A DNA stretch of 64,000 bases, taken from Nitrobacter sp051535235 (GTDB lineage Bacteria; Pseudomonadota; Alphaproteobacteria; Rhizobiales; Xanthobacteraceae). The stretch lies in contig NZ_JBPPLZ010000006.1 in NCBI RefSeq assembly GCF_051535235.1, positions 1-64,000 of the forward strand, written 5' to 3'. This document shows, piece by piece, positions 16,430 through 25,316 of the stretch (the stretch's first letter is position 1; the number at the start of each line of letters is the position of its first letter). The notes under the pieces were generated by a model. It was given only the letters and a program-made list of their open reading frames with translations, was not told where the DNA came from and ran no database searches. The position numbers and the translations under genes were made by a program.

Positions 16430-17088
16430 GCCGGTATTCTTCCAAGCAGATCGGTGAGACGTTCGATGAACACGACCTGACCGGGCCACCCGGCGCGATT
16501 GTTCGGGGGCGCCAATGCCCAGGTTTTGAGCCCCGCGGCAACTGCCGACATTGCGCCGATGCGGGAATCCTCGACGGCATGTGACAGGGCGGCCGAGCAA
16601 TTCAGCCGCCTCAGCGCCTTGATGTAGGGTTCGGCAGCGGGCTTGCCTGCGTTCACCTCATCGCCGCCGACGACACCGTCGATCTCGTCGGCCAGCCCTC
16701 CGAATGCGAGCCATCTCTGCGCGGACGATCTTGGCGACGACGTAACTATGGCGATCTTCAACCCGCACGCGCGGGCGTGCGCCAGCAATTCATGTGCGCC
16801 GGCAGCGGGACGCGCGCTTTGCTGCGCCTGCGACACCATCGCCGAGTATTTTTGCAGGAGATCGGCCGGCGTTCCGGGCAGTTTGTGAGCCATCCTCAGC
16901 CGTTCGATAATCTCGCCAAGCGGCGGTCCGTTGAGCCGCTGAAACTCGACCTCGTCGCCGCTCGCGCCGAAGGAGGCGAGAAAGGAATGATAGACGTTTT
17001 TCAGCGCCGTCAGGCTGTCGGCGAGCGTGCCGTCAAGATCCAGAAAGAGGCCGCTGTGGAGCGGGCTGGCGTCAGTTTCCGGCATCAA
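16423..17088 (-). CDS. HAD-superfamily hydrolase
   Basis: A protein of 221 residues with HAD motif I F-L-D-L-D-G-T-L-A-D-S near residue 17, motif II I-V-T-S-S-P-R near residue 115, the lysine in N-A-G-K-P, and motif IV V-E-D-S-R-I-G. This resembles phosphoglycolate-phosphatase-like enzymes. The gene overlaps the methyltransferase upstream by ATGA and the NUDIX gene downstream. A sugar-phosphate phosphatase in the nonulosonic acid route is plausible. Confidence 0.85.
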   Translation of the reverse strand: MMPETDASPLHSGLFLDLDGTLADSLTALKNVYHSFLASFGASGDEVEFQRLNGPPLGEIIERLRMAHKLPGTPADLLQKYSAMVSQAQQSARPAAGAHELLAHARACGLKIAIVTSSPRSSAQRWLAFGGLADEIDGVVGGDEVNAGKPAAEPYIKALRRLNCSAALSHAVEDSRIGAMSAVAAGLKTWALAPPNNRAGWPGQVVFIERLTDLLGRIPAC

Positions 17089-17906
17089 GGTTTCCGACAG
17101 ACAAACATCCGGCCTTGCCCAAAGGCGCCGAATGCGTTCGATGTCTCCGCCGATACCGCTATGTTGAGCAGGGTTGCCGCATGGACCAGCGGATGGTCGT
17201 AATCTACGGTGCCCCCATTGATGGCCGGGACCAGCACATAGAGCATCAGGTCGTGAAGCGAAATGAAATCCTCGATCTCGACCTCAAGGCCGAGCGTTTT
17301 GAGGTGCGGCAGGATGCGTGTTTCGTCGAAGAACAAGTTGAATGCGGCGGGCGTGCGCGCGGGCAGGTCCAGCAGGGTGCGGCAATGATTTTGCCGATCA
17401 TAGGTCGCCATCGAATTCTCGATCATGATCAGATATCCGCCCTCCCGCACCCTTGCGGCAAGGTCGGTGATGGCACGCATCTGCAGTTCGACCGATTCGA
17501 TGTTAATCAGGCAACGAACGGTAAAAACGAGATCGTATTGCGCCAGCAATCCCGAGGTCGCCGAAAGTTCGAGCGCATTGCCAATTCGGAAGCTGGATCG
17601 GTCCTGGAAGCCGTTGGCAACGGCGGCTTCACGCGCGGCGTCGATCATTTCAGCGGTATAGTCGATGCCGTCGAGTTGCATGCGCGGGAATTTTGCGGCA
17701 AGGCCAAAGCAGTTCAAGCCATTGCCGCAACCGACTTCGAGAACGTGTGCCGGCGCATCGCCGAGCCCGATCGCAGACATCCGGCGCGCCAATGCGTCGA
17801 TCTCGAGCATTTTCGCGGTTCCGGTTCTGGTGGTGGCGCTGAGCGCGGTGCCGAATTTCGATGCCCAGTCCCGCCAATGAGCCCTGACCTGCTCGCGATC
17901 CATCAT
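17085..17906 (-). CDS. SAM-dependent methyltransferase
   Basis: A protein of 273 residues with class I SAM motif V-L-E-V-G-C-G-N-G-L-N at about residue 62, then D-G-I-D-Y-T-A-E-M and L-V-F-T-V-R-C-L-I-N-I. The start is set at the ATG-ATG pair at 17901-17906, with GGAAGG just upstream; the longer frame continues into the antisense of the next gene. It is the first gene of the leftward unit methyltransferase-HAD-NUDIX-pseI, all overlapping or 3 bp apart. The substrate is unknown; a methylated sugar or nucleotide sugar is likely. Confidence 0.82.
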   Translation of the reverse strand: MMDREQVRAHWRDWASKFGTALSATTRTGTAKMLEIDALARRMSAIGLGDAPAHVLEVGCGNGLNCFGLAAKFPRMQLDGIDYTAEMIDAAREAAVANGFQDRSSFRIGNALELSATSGLLAQYDLVFTVRCLINIESVELQMRAITDLAARVREGGYLIMIENSMATYDRQNHCRTLLDLPARTPAAFNLFFDETRILPHLKTLGLEVEIEDFISLHDLMLYVLVPAINGGTVDYDHPLVHAATLLNIAVSAETSNAFGAFGQGRMFVCRKP

Positions 17907-18080
17907 AGCCCTTCCATCTGCCCTTCCGCGGCTCGCCTGACATTGCCGGGGGTTTACTCTTCTGCGCACCCGTAGCCAATGAAAGGAGCGTTGGTCTTCC
18001 GCAGGTTCCTGCATGTACAATGATCCGCGGCTGGTTTTAGTTGTAATAATGACGTGAAACTTCAAGGGGAACCAGCACAT

Positions 18081-18701
18081 ATGACCCAGATCACAGCACA
18101 GGAGGAATTCTGGGCCGGGGAGTTTGGCGACAACTACATCAAGCGGAATCAAAGCCAGGAAGTGCTGGCCGCCAAAACCGCGATGTTTGCCCGAATTGTC
18201 CAGCGATGCAGCAACATCCGGTCGGTTCGAGAGCTTGGCGCCAACATCGGCCTCAATATTCTGGCCCTCAAGACCCTGCTTCCATACGCAGCGTTCCAGG
18301 CCATCGAAATAAACAGCCTGGCCTTCGAAAGGCTGGCGACGATACCCGGAATAGCTGCTTCCAATACGACGTTGTTCGAACCGGTCGGGTGGTCGAGCGT
18401 CGATCTGGCGTTTACCGCCGGTGTCCTGATCCACCTCAATCCCGACATGCTGCCGGTGGCCTATGAAAGGCTCCATGAGGCCAGCAAGCGTTATGTCCTC
18501 GTGACGGAGTACTACAATCCCTCCGTGGTCGAGATCAGCTATCGCGGTCACAGCGGGCGTTTGTGGAAGCGGGATTTTGCCGGCGAGATGATGGACAAGT
18601 ACCCTGATTTAAAACTTGTCGATTACGGGTTTATCTATCATCGGGACCCGGCATTCCCTGCTGACGACCTGACGTGGTTCCTGATGGAAAAGCGGGCCTG
18701 A
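18081..18701 (+). CDS. Pseudaminic acid biosynthesis-associated methylase
   Basis: A protein of 206 residues from the ATG at 18081, with AAGGGGA ten bases upstream; an in-frame GTG at 18054 is the alternative. The opening Q-E-E-F-W-A-G-E-F-G-D-N-Y and the SAM motif V-R-E-L-G-A-N-I-G-L-N, plus L-I-H-L-N-P-D and V-T-E-Y-Y-N-P, match the methylase family that travels with pseudaminic acid genes. It is divergent from the leftward unit, so 17907-18080 should hold promoters in both directions. Confidence 0.85.
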   Translation: MTQITAQEEFWAGEFGDNYIKRNQSQEVLAAKTAMFARIVQRCSNIRSVRELGANIGLNILALKTLLPYAAFQAIEINSLAFERLATIPGIAASNTTLFEPVGWSSVDLAFTAGVLIHLNPDMLPVAYERLHEASKRYVLVTEYYNPSVVEISYRGHSGRLWKRDFAGEMMDKYPDLKLVDYGFIYHRDPAFPADDLTWFLMEKRA

Positions 18702-18767
18702 AAATGTTGGGAGCGTGCGCTGACGACGACGTCGGCTATATGATGAGCGTCGTTCCCGGCTTACACG

Positions 18768-19493
18768 ATGCCCAATGACGTCGTAATCATCACCCAGGCG
18801 CGCATGACGAGCACCCGCCTTCCGGGCAAGATCCTGATGCGCGCCGGGGAGCGCACACTTCTTGAAACGCATCTCGACCGCCTCGCCGATGTCGGCGTGC
18901 CCGTGATTGTCGCGACGACAACGAATGTCTCTGACGGTCCCGTCGTCGAACTCTGCGCTGCACGCGACGTTCCGGTATTTCGTGGCAGTGAGAATGACGT
19001 ACTGGAACGTTACCAGGGAGCGGCGAGGGCACACGAGGCCCGTCACGTCATCCGCGTGACATCGGACTGTCCGCTCATCTGTCCAGACGTGATTCGCGCC
19101 GGCCTCGACGTCTATTCGGGCTTGAAGAGCGAGTCCGTTTATCTCTCGAACGCCGAAAAGCGGACCTACCCTCGCGGCATGGATTTCGAAATTTTTTCCC
19201 GGCGCTCACTCGACCTCGCCGCGGAGAATGCCAGGCTTTCGTCCGAGCGCGAGCATGTCACAGGATATATTCGCACGTCGATGCCGGATATTCGTCACGA
19301 GGATTGGACAGATGAAGAAGATCTCAGCGACTGGCGCATCACCGTCGACACAGACGACGACTTCAAACTCGCCAAACTTTTGATTGAAGACCACCGTGCG
19401 GCCGAGATGGATTACCCGGGCTTAAAGGCTTTGCTGAAAGCGCATCCGGAACTCATGAAAATCAACTCTCACATTCAACAGAAACCGATCTAA
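18768..19493 (+). CDS. spsF: SpsF-type cytidylyltransferase (candidate sugar activator)
   Basis: A protein of 241 residues with a nucleotidyltransferase N-terminus: I-I-T-Q-A-R-M-T-S-T-R-L-P-G-K-I-L, then V-T-S-D-C-P-L-I near residue 100 and V-D-T-D-D-D-F. This is the SpsF/spore-coat polysaccharide family, not the NeuA-like PseF. In other nonulosonic acid loci such proteins act with pse genes; here it could activate the product as CMP-sugar in place of PseF. The 19494-19756 gap after it shows no gene or clear terminator. Confidence 0.82.
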   Translation: MPNDVVIITQARMTSTRLPGKILMRAGERTLLETHLDRLADVGVPVIVATTTNVSDGPVVELCAARDVPVFRGSENDVLERYQGAARAHEARHVIRVTSDCPLICPDVIRAGLDVYSGLKSESVYLSNAEKRTYPRGMDFEIFSRRSLDLAAENARLSSEREHVTGYIRTSMPDIRHEDWTDEEDLSDWRITVDTDDDFKLAKLLIEDHRAAEMDYPGLKALLKAHPELMKINSHIQQKPI

Positions 19494-19756
19494 GGAGCTG
19501 GTGGTTTCGCCGGGAAATCTTATCGCGAATCACAAAATCGGAGTGGGCCATCCGGCGTGCCGCCGCATCCTCGGTCCATGCGATACTGCGGGTTAGATCG
19601 TCGGATGGGGCCAAGCGCCTTCGGGACAGAAGCATGCGTTTCTGCTGACGCCGACGAAACCGATCCCGCTGGCGCCGAAAGGCGGCTCTTAAACCGGCGC
19701 CGGGCCACTAGTTTGCTGCCGGCAGAGCGTTCGGGTTTCCTGGCAGAGTTTGTCCA

Positions 19757-20092
19757 CTATCGAAAGAGATCGATTCTGCCGGAGCGATAATTCGTCGCCA
19801 GGTCGTCAAGGACCGTTGTCACCGGGAGTGTCCCGTGCAGTTCGCAATTTTTCACGACAAGGCGCTCCAACGCCTCCAGGCGGGATTGGGCTGCAGCGTC
19901 GCCCTTCGCCTTGAGCGATTGAAGGATATCGTTGGGAAGATGAGTCACGATCCACGCCTGATGGGTTGCCGCGGTTTGCGCAATGTCTCCTCGCGAATAG
20001 GCCTCGTTCCATTTGTAACAATATGGCCCGGCATGCGCGGTGGTCGCTGCCATCGTGATCGCTGCGAGAACGAACGGCGCTGCTGGGTGCAT
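19757..20092 (-). CDS. Small secreted hypothetical protein
   Basis: A protein of 111 residues with a clear signal peptide (M-H-P-A-A-P-F-V-L-A-A-I-T-M-A-A-T-T-A-H-A, cut after A-H-A). The mature part has two cysteines (P-Y-C-Y-K and V-K-N-C-E-L) that could form a disulfide in the periplasm. It contains a helical stretch N-D-I-L-Q-S-L-K-A-K. I recognise no domain. The gene stands alone; the AT-rich TATATAATC just upstream (near 20120) could be part of its promoter. Confidence 0.65.
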   Translation of the reverse strand: MHPAAPFVLAAITMAATTAHAGPYCYKWNEAYSRGDIAQTAATHQAWIVTHLPNDILQSLKAKGDAAAQSRLEALERLVVKNCELHGTLPVTTVLDDLATNYRSGRIDLFR

Positions 20093-20409
20093 CTGCGCTA
20101 TCCTGGTGGGTCAATCCAGATATATAATCGCGCGTCTGGGCGTTATGCGGTCACTGGAGACAAGCGGCGTGCTGCTCAAGCTATGGGAAAATCCATTTTT
20201 GCTGTCAGCATCGGACAGGGTGGGGATCAGGTAATCTGTTCGGCAAAGACCGCGGGTCGCAGGAAACAAATGCATGAACGCGATAATAACCCAAGGACTC
20301 CTACACCTCGAACTGTAGAAACAGACCTGACGCAGCGGCGACCAAGTGGGATCGAAGAGCAATTGTGTTGACAGGGGTTTGTTATCTTCGATCGGGGAGG
20401 TTCATTTGT
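20093..20409. other. Gene-free stretch, 317 bp
   Basis: No frame here has convincing coding character. It separates the leftward secreted-protein gene from the leftward XRE gene and should hold the former's promoter. A TTGACA hexamer at 20368-20373 has no good -10 partner. Confidence 0.4.
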
Positions 20410-20721
20410 TCATCGCGCTCGTTCCAAGGGCCGTGGCGAGGAAGGCTTAGGTTGCTTTATCTTTGGATTCGTGACTTGTTCCTTGAGCCGGACGCCCCGA
20501 CCGCCAGCCAAGCTTTGACCATCCGGACTGATCAACTCGATTCCCGCGTGGTCCAGAGCTGAAACCAGCTTCATCAGGGAATCCACATTGCCACGGATGA
20601 CGCCGTCGCTTGCTTCCATGCGTTGAATGGTGGGAACTGAAAGATCCGCTAGTTCAGCCATTTGCCGTTGATCTATATTCAGCAGCGCGCGGGCGGCCCT
20701 GAGTTGATTAGCGGAAATCAT
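20410..20721 (-). CDS. XRE-family helix-turn-helix regulator
   Basis: A protein of 103 residues from the ATG at 20721, with GGAG 11 bases upstream; a TTG ten codons earlier is the alternative. The HTH is at residues ~5-55: L-R-A-A-R-A-L-L-N-I-D-Q-R-Q-M-A-E-L-A, then L-S-V-P-T-I-Q-R-M-E-A. A following I-E-L-I-S-P-D-G resembles the short tail of single-domain XRE regulators. Upstream DNA (20760-20850) is AT-rich. No partner toxin is next to it, so a toxin-antitoxin role is not supported. Confidence 0.85.
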   Translation of the reverse strand: MISANQLRAARALLNIDQRQMAELADLSVPTIQRMEASDGVIRGNVDSLMKLVSALDHAGIELISPDGQSLAGGRGVRLKEQVTNPKIKQPKPSSPRPLERAR

Positions 20722-20954
20722 GAATTGGCCAGCTCCAATGCGAGTCGCCAATATGTTTAAACTATATGAAATGCAGTATCAAGCATCAATTTAAATGCAT
20801 AAGGCATCATTTAGTCCTGACCCTAGCATTCCGGTCCTCATTTGTATCGCGCGTTTTACCGAGTTCCGTGAATCACCCTGATTCCACATCGCTTATGGAC
20901 GACGGGCGGGCCTATCGAAACCGTGCCGGAGTCGTCGCATGCGCCCGTTGTTCA

Positions 20955-21208
20955 TTAGGAGTGTAAAGCGACGAGCGCGGGTGTTTTTTCATTGACGAAC
21001 TGCTGAACGTAGAACCGCGCAAGGCTGGCTGGATGCACCGCTGGGACGCAGCCGAGCCAGCGATGCTGGTACGCGATGATGTGGTCGAGCATCTCGGTAA
21101 ATGAAGGCGCGTTGCCGGTCGTCAGGACAAGCGTTGCGCGGAGTAGCGCGACAACACACTGGCTCGGTCGGGATCACGAATTGTCGGGTAGGGGGTGTTC
21201 GCGGCCAT
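20955..21208 (-). pseudogene. Frameshifted small ORF
   Basis: An ATG at 21208 opens A-A-N-T-P-Y-P-T-I-R-D-P-D-R-A-S-V-L-S-R and stops after about 28 codons. The next frame continues smoothly with L-V-L-T-T-G-N-A-P-S-F-T-E-M-L-D-H-I-I-A, then Y-Q-H-R-W-L-G, to a TAA at 20955-20957. The span of 254 bp is not a multiple of three, consistent with a single-base indel near 21125-21140. I do not recognise the family. It may be a decayed ~84-residue protein, or two unrelated frames. Confidence 0.35.
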
Positions 21209-21883
21209 GTGTCGCGTCACGCGGTCATGCGTTCATAGGCTCTGTCTGCCGAAGAGCTGAACGGACGACCCGCGTCGCCTGAAAGGCGCGCATGCGCCAG
21301 GCAATGTCGCGCTTTTCAACGAAACCATAATTTGCAGCCATTGCGCGCCGTTGCAGCGCGTATCCCGTTCGCCTGTTGCGTACAGGTGCTCGGCATCCAA
21401 GTCCAACCGCGCAAAGCCGATCAAACATGCCAGCATGCTCTATCGCCAACAGCACAAAAACACGTTGGATATGAAAGAACTACACGACCGCGACAAAGAT
21501 ATGAGGTTCCAGATGCATAGACTGATGCATAAGCGAGTCTAATACATCGAATAAGAAATAATAATTGGTGTTTATTCCATCATCTTTTATGTTCAGAGCC
21601 CGTGAATGGCGGTCGAAGATACGAGCTTTTACGCTTTCATTGCCTGTCCCATCGGGAAGGCTGCGCCCAGATCGACCGCTGCTATCCGGAAGCCCGATAG
21701 TCGCCGATCAAGTGTGTCCAGTTCGATGTCGGGAGGGACGCCCATGATCGCGAAGCGCATAGCGAGGCAAGGCTTGAAGAAGCCGATCGCTGCACAGCGA
21801 TCCGCGCATCGCTGATACGGCCGTTGCCGCGGAGTGAAATTCGATCCGGAACTTTCGCGGATCACAGAGAGAAGGAGAGATAG
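21209..21883. other. 675-bp region upstream of cbbL
   Basis: No gene is supported. The segment 21460-21600 is AT-rich and holds paired ATGCAT words (21513-21530) and a GAATAA/TTATTC pair (21549-21554 and 21572-21577). These are possible but unproven regulator sites. Short minus-strand frames at 21225-21455 and 21629-21780 look like fragments without a recognisable family. No cbbR gene lies next to the operon. Confidence 0.4.
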
Positions 21884-23353
21884 ATGAACGTCCAAAACGA
21901 AAAATCGATGACCGTCCGCGGCAAGGACCGCTACAAATCCGGCGTGATGTCCTACAAGAAGATGGGCTATTGGGAGCCGGACTATACGCCGAAGGAAACC
22001 GACGTCATTTGCCTGTTCCGGGTTACGCCCCAGGATGGCGTCGATCCGATCGAAGCCTCGGCGGCGGTAGCCGGCGAATCCTCGACGGCGACCTGGACCG
22101 TGGTATGGACGGACCGTCTCACGGCGGCGGAAAAATATCGCGCCAAGTGCTATCGCGTCGACCCGGTCCCGGGTGCGGAAGGCCAGTACTTCGCCTATAT
22201 CGCCTACGATCTCGACCTGTTTGAACCCGGTTCGATCTCCAACCTCACCGCGTCGGTCATCGGCAACGTGTTCGGCTTCAAGCCGCTCAAGGCCTTGCGG
22301 CTCGAGGACATGCGGTTGCCCGTTGCCTACGTTAAGACGTTCAAGGGACCGCCCACCGGCATCGTCGTCGAGCGCGAGCGCCTTGACAAGTTCGGCCGTC
22401 CGCTGCTCGGCGCCACCGTCAAGCCGAAGCTCGGCCTGTCCGGCCGTAATTACGGCCGCGTGGTCTATGAGGCGCTGAAAGGCGGTCTCGACTTCACCAA
22501 GGACGACGAGAACATCAACTCGCAGCCGTTCATGCACTGGCGGGAACGCTTCCTCTACTGCATGGAAGCGGTCAATCGCGCCCAGGCAGCGACCGGCGAG
22601 ATCAAGGGCAGCTACCTCAACGTCACGGCGGCGACGATGGAGGACATGTACGAGCGCGCCGAGTTCGCGAAAGAGCTGGGCTCGGTGGTCGTCATGATCG
22701 ACCTGGTGATCGGCTACACCGCGATCCAGTCGATGTCGAATTGGGCGCGCAAGAACGACATGATCCTGCATCTGCATCGTGCGGGCCATTCGACCTATAC
22801 CCGGCAGCGCAGTCACGGCGTGTCGTTCCGCGTCATCTCCAAATGGATGCGGCTCGCCGGCGTCGATCACATCCACGCCGGAACCGTGGTTGGCAAGCTG
22901 GAAGGCGATCCGCTGACCACGCGCGGCTTCTACGATATTCTCCGCGAGGAACACAACCCGATGCAGCTCGAGCACGGCATCTTCTTCGACCAGAACTGGG
23001 CGAGCCTCAACAAGGTGATGCCGGTCGCTTCCGGCGGCATTCATGCCGGCCAGATGCACCAGCTCATCCAGCACCTCGGTGAAGATGTCGTGTTGCAGTT
23101 CGGTGGCGGCACCATCGGTCACCCGATGGGCATCCAGGCCGGTGCGACGGCCAATCGTGTGGCGCTGGAGGCGATGATCCTCGCTCGCAACGAAGGTCGC
23201 GATTATGTCAGCGAAGGGCCGGAGATCCTGGCCAAGGCAGCCGCAAGCTGCACGCCGCTGAAGCAGGCGCTCGAGGTGTGGAAGGATGTCACCTTCGACT
23301 ACGCCTCGACCGACGCTCCCGACTACGTGCCGACCGCCGTTCCTGCGGCGTAA
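21884..23353 (+). CDS. cbbL: RuBisCO large subunit, form IC (red-type)
   Basis: A protein of 489 residues, full length for red-type form I. The carbamylated lysine is K206 in G-G-L-D-F-T-K-D-D-E-N. Other active-site phrases are G-A-T-V-K-P-K-L-G-L-S-G, H-R-A-G-H-S-T-Y-T-R, H-A-G-T-V-V-G-K-L-E-G-D and G-G-G-T-I-G-H-P-M-G. The N-terminus M-N-V-Q-N-E-K-S-M-T-V-R-G-K-D-R-Y-K-S-G is typical of form IC. It fixes CO2 onto ribulose-1,5-bisphosphate. GAAGGAGAG precedes the ATG. The small subunit follows after 11 bp, so both are co-transcribed. Confidence 0.98.
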   Translation: MNVQNEKSMTVRGKDRYKSGVMSYKKMGYWEPDYTPKETDVICLFRVTPQDGVDPIEASAAVAGESSTATWTVVWTDRLTAAEKYRAKCYRVDPVPGAEGQYFAYIAYDLDLFEPGSISNLTASVIGNVFGFKPLKALRLEDMRLPVAYVKTFKGPPTGIVVERERLDKFGRPLLGATVKPKLGLSGRNYGRVVYEALKGGLDFTKDDENINSQPFMHWRERFLYCMEAVNRAQAATGEIKGSYLNVTAATMEDMYERAEFAKELGSVVVMIDLVIGYTAIQSMSNWARKNDMILHLHRAGHSTYTRQRSHGVSFRVISKWMRLAGVDHIHAGTVVGKLEGDPLTTRGFYDILREEHNPMQLEHGIFFDQNWASLNKVMPVASGGIHAGQMHQLIQHLGEDVVLQFGGGTIGHPMGIQAGATANRVALEAMILARNEGRDYVSEGPEILAKAAASCTPLKQALEVWKDVTFDYASTDAPDYVPTAVPAA

Positions 23354-23364
23354 TGGAGGACATC

Positions 23365-23790
23365 ATGCGTATTACTCAAGGTTGTTTTTCTTTCCTGCCC
23401 GATCTGACCGACGATCAGATTTCCCGGCAGATCCAGTACTGCCTCAGCCAGAATTGGGCGGTGAACATCGAGTTCACCGATGATCCGCATCCCCGCAATA
23501 CCTATTGGGACATGTGGAACCTGCCGATGTTCGACCTGCCGGATGCGGCAGGCGTGCTGATGGAACTGAAGGAGTGCAGGAAGGTCTATGGCGACCGCTA
23601 CATCCGGATATCCGCGTTCGATTCCAGCCATGGTTGGGAGTCGGTGAAGTTGTCCTTCATCGTCAACCGACCCAAGGAAGAGCCGGGCTTCCGGCTCGAG
23701 CGCCAGGAATCCGATAGTCGTAACGTTCGGTACACCACGACCTCCTATGCGGTGGCCGATCGTCCTGAAGGTCAGCGCTATTCGTCATGA
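23365..23790 (+). CDS. cbbS: RuBisCO small subunit, form IC
   Basis: A protein of 141 residues from the ATG at 23365 with GGAGGA five bases upstream; an ATG at 23353 overlapping the cbbL stop is in frame but contains the ribosome-binding site. Phrases R-I-T-Q-G-C-F-S-F-L-P-D-L-T-D and D-D-P-H-P-R-N-T-Y-W-D-M-W are diagnostic. The long C-terminal tail (F-I-V-N-R-P-K-E-E-P-G-F to the end) is the extra beta-hairpin segment of red-type small subunits that lines the central channel. Confidence 0.97.
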   Translation: MRITQGCFSFLPDLTDDQISRQIQYCLSQNWAVNIEFTDDPHPRNTYWDMWNLPMFDLPDAAGVLMELKECRKVYGDRYIRISAFDSSHGWESVKLSFIVNRPKEEPGFRLERQESDSRNVRYTTTSYAVADRPEGQRYSS

Positions 23791-23846
23791 TTCCATCCGG
23801 CTAAGGCTGGACGATTCATCCTTTCAGTCGTCCAACCCGGATTTAC

Positions 23847-23880
23847 GGCTCCGTCGTCTCCTGACGACGGAGCCTTTCTC
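23847..23880 (+). terminator. Terminator/attenuator between cbbS and cbbX
   Basis: GGCTCCGTCGTC-TCCT-GACGACGGAGCC, a perfect 12-bp stem with tetraloop, followed by TTTCTC. It should end most cbbLS transcripts and leave a lower level of read-through into cbbX, in keeping with the small amount of activase needed. Confidence 0.8.
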
Positions 23881-23948
23881 CCCGAACGTTTTCTCTCGAG
23901 CGGCCGTAAAAAAGAAGCTCCCGACCGAGGTTATCAGGACCACCTTCG

Positions 23949-24839
23949 ATGCAAGATAAAGTCAACCTGCGCGAGGAGCTCGAAGCCGTTGGAATCGGCG
24001 AGATACTCAAGCAGCTCGATCAAGAGCTGATCGGTCTCAAGCCCGTCAAGACGCGAATCCAGGAGATTGCGTCGCTCCTCCTCGTCGAGCGGATACGCAA
24101 GAAGATGGAACTGACGTCGGAGAACCCGACGTTGCACATGTCGTTCACCGGAAATCCCGGCACCGGCAAAACCACTGTCGCCTTGCGGATGGCCGATATT
24201 CTCCATCGGCTGGGTTATGTACGCCGTGGCCATGTCGTGTCGGTCACGCGCGACGAATTGGTCGGACAGTATATCGGCCACACCGCGCCGAAGACCAAGG
24301 AGATATTGAAAAAGGCGATGGGCGGCGTTCTGTTCATCGACGAGGCCTATTACCTCCATCGGCCCGACAACGAGCGCGACTACGGCCAGGAAGCCATCGA
24401 GATCCTGCTCCAGGTCATGGAATCCCAGCGCGAGGACCTGGTGGTGATTCTCGCAGGCTACGCCGACCGGATGGAAAGATTCTTCTCCAGCAATCCCGGT
24501 TTTCGCTCGCGCATCGCTCATCACATCGACTTCCCCGACTACAGCAACGAGGAGTTGCTCGCGATCGCGGAGGTGATGCTGCGCCACATGAACTATAAGT
24601 TCACCTCTGACGCCCGCGACGCCTTTGTACGCTACATCGCGTTGCGCAAGGCGCAGCCCTTGTTCTCCAACGCACGCTCGATCCGCAACGCGCTGGATCG
24701 TATTCGCTTGCGTCAGGCCAATCGCCTGGTCGCGGACCAGAATGCCATCCTGTCTGTCGACGATGTCCAGTCGGTCGTGGCGTCCGACGTTCTTGCCAGT
24801 CGCGTGTTCCACACGTCGCAGCCTGCCATTGTCGAGTAA
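23949..24839 (+). CDS. cbbX: Red-type RuBisCO activase CbbX
   Basis: A protein of 296 residues of the AAA+ family. Walker A is G-N-P-G-T-G-K-T-T at about residue 68, and Walker B is G-V-L-F-I-D-E-A-Y-Y-L near residue 132. Arginine-finger candidates are in N-P-G-F-R-S-R, and the pore region is around Y-I-G-H-T. CbbX pulls on the C-terminus of the large subunit to release inhibitory sugar phosphates, and it is activated by ribulose-1,5-bisphosphate. It lies 158 bp after cbbS, behind the hairpin. Confidence 0.95.
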   Translation: MQDKVNLREELEAVGIGEILKQLDQELIGLKPVKTRIQEIASLLLVERIRKKMELTSENPTLHMSFTGNPGTGKTTVALRMADILHRLGYVRRGHVVSVTRDELVGQYIGHTAPKTKEILKKAMGGVLFIDEAYYLHRPDNERDYGQEAIEILLQVMESQREDLVVILAGYADRMERFFSSNPGFRSRIAHHIDFPDYSNEELLAIAEVMLRHMNYKFTSDARDAFVRYIALRKAQPLFSNARSIRNALDRIRLRQANRLVADQNAILSVDDVQSVVASDVLASRVFHTSQPAIVE

Positions 24840-25316
24840 TAACGCAACCGCCCGCAAACGAGGGTGCGTGGGTTCAGGTCAAGAATCTGTCACTTCGCAT
24901 TGAAGATCCTCTCAATGTCAGCCTCACCCAATTTGCAACTTTGGATGACCACGCAGGTAGCGGGTGCTGCACTAGAAGCTGGGCTGTTTCGATGGCTGGC
25001 TGCGTTGACCGCCCTCAATTTAAGATTCGACTCGGTTCAGAGTGTTCGGCTTCGATTCCCTGAAATGATTTGCCGGAGACTACTTGGATGCCTCAAGGCC
25101 GCCCACCGCTTTTTGCCGTCTGGGCGGTCCGCGTGAGGTGATCTTGCGATTTGATGTTATGTGATCGCAGAACTGGCCGCAGATCTTTTCTTTGGCGCGA
25201 TCCGCCTGCCAGGGAGAGGTGTCGGTGTTGATGCGAGCCGGGCCGATTGTATTGCGCGCGAAGCGATTATATGACGCGGGTGCCATGCAACTTCGTCGCT
25301 GCGCATACGGCAGGCC
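24840..25316. other. Gene-free stretch, 477 bp
   Basis: No convincing coding frame. The segment 25103-25131 has CCGCCCA and TGGGCGG 15 bases apart, a possible hairpin that could terminate cbbX transcripts but without a T-run. Confidence 0.4.

Noticed and set aside
17907..18551. N-terminal extension of the methyltransferase frame to 488 residues
   Set aside because: The extension is the antisense of the pseudaminic-acid methylase gene. A ribosome site supports the start near 17906.
20410..20721. Antitoxin of a toxin-antitoxin pair
   Set aside because: No toxin-sized gene lies next to the XRE regulator in either direction.
21629..23122. 497-codon open frame on the minus strand across cbbL
   Set aside because: It is the antisense of a highly conserved RuBisCO gene. 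High GC at third positions keeps the opposite frame open, and the translation has no known motif.
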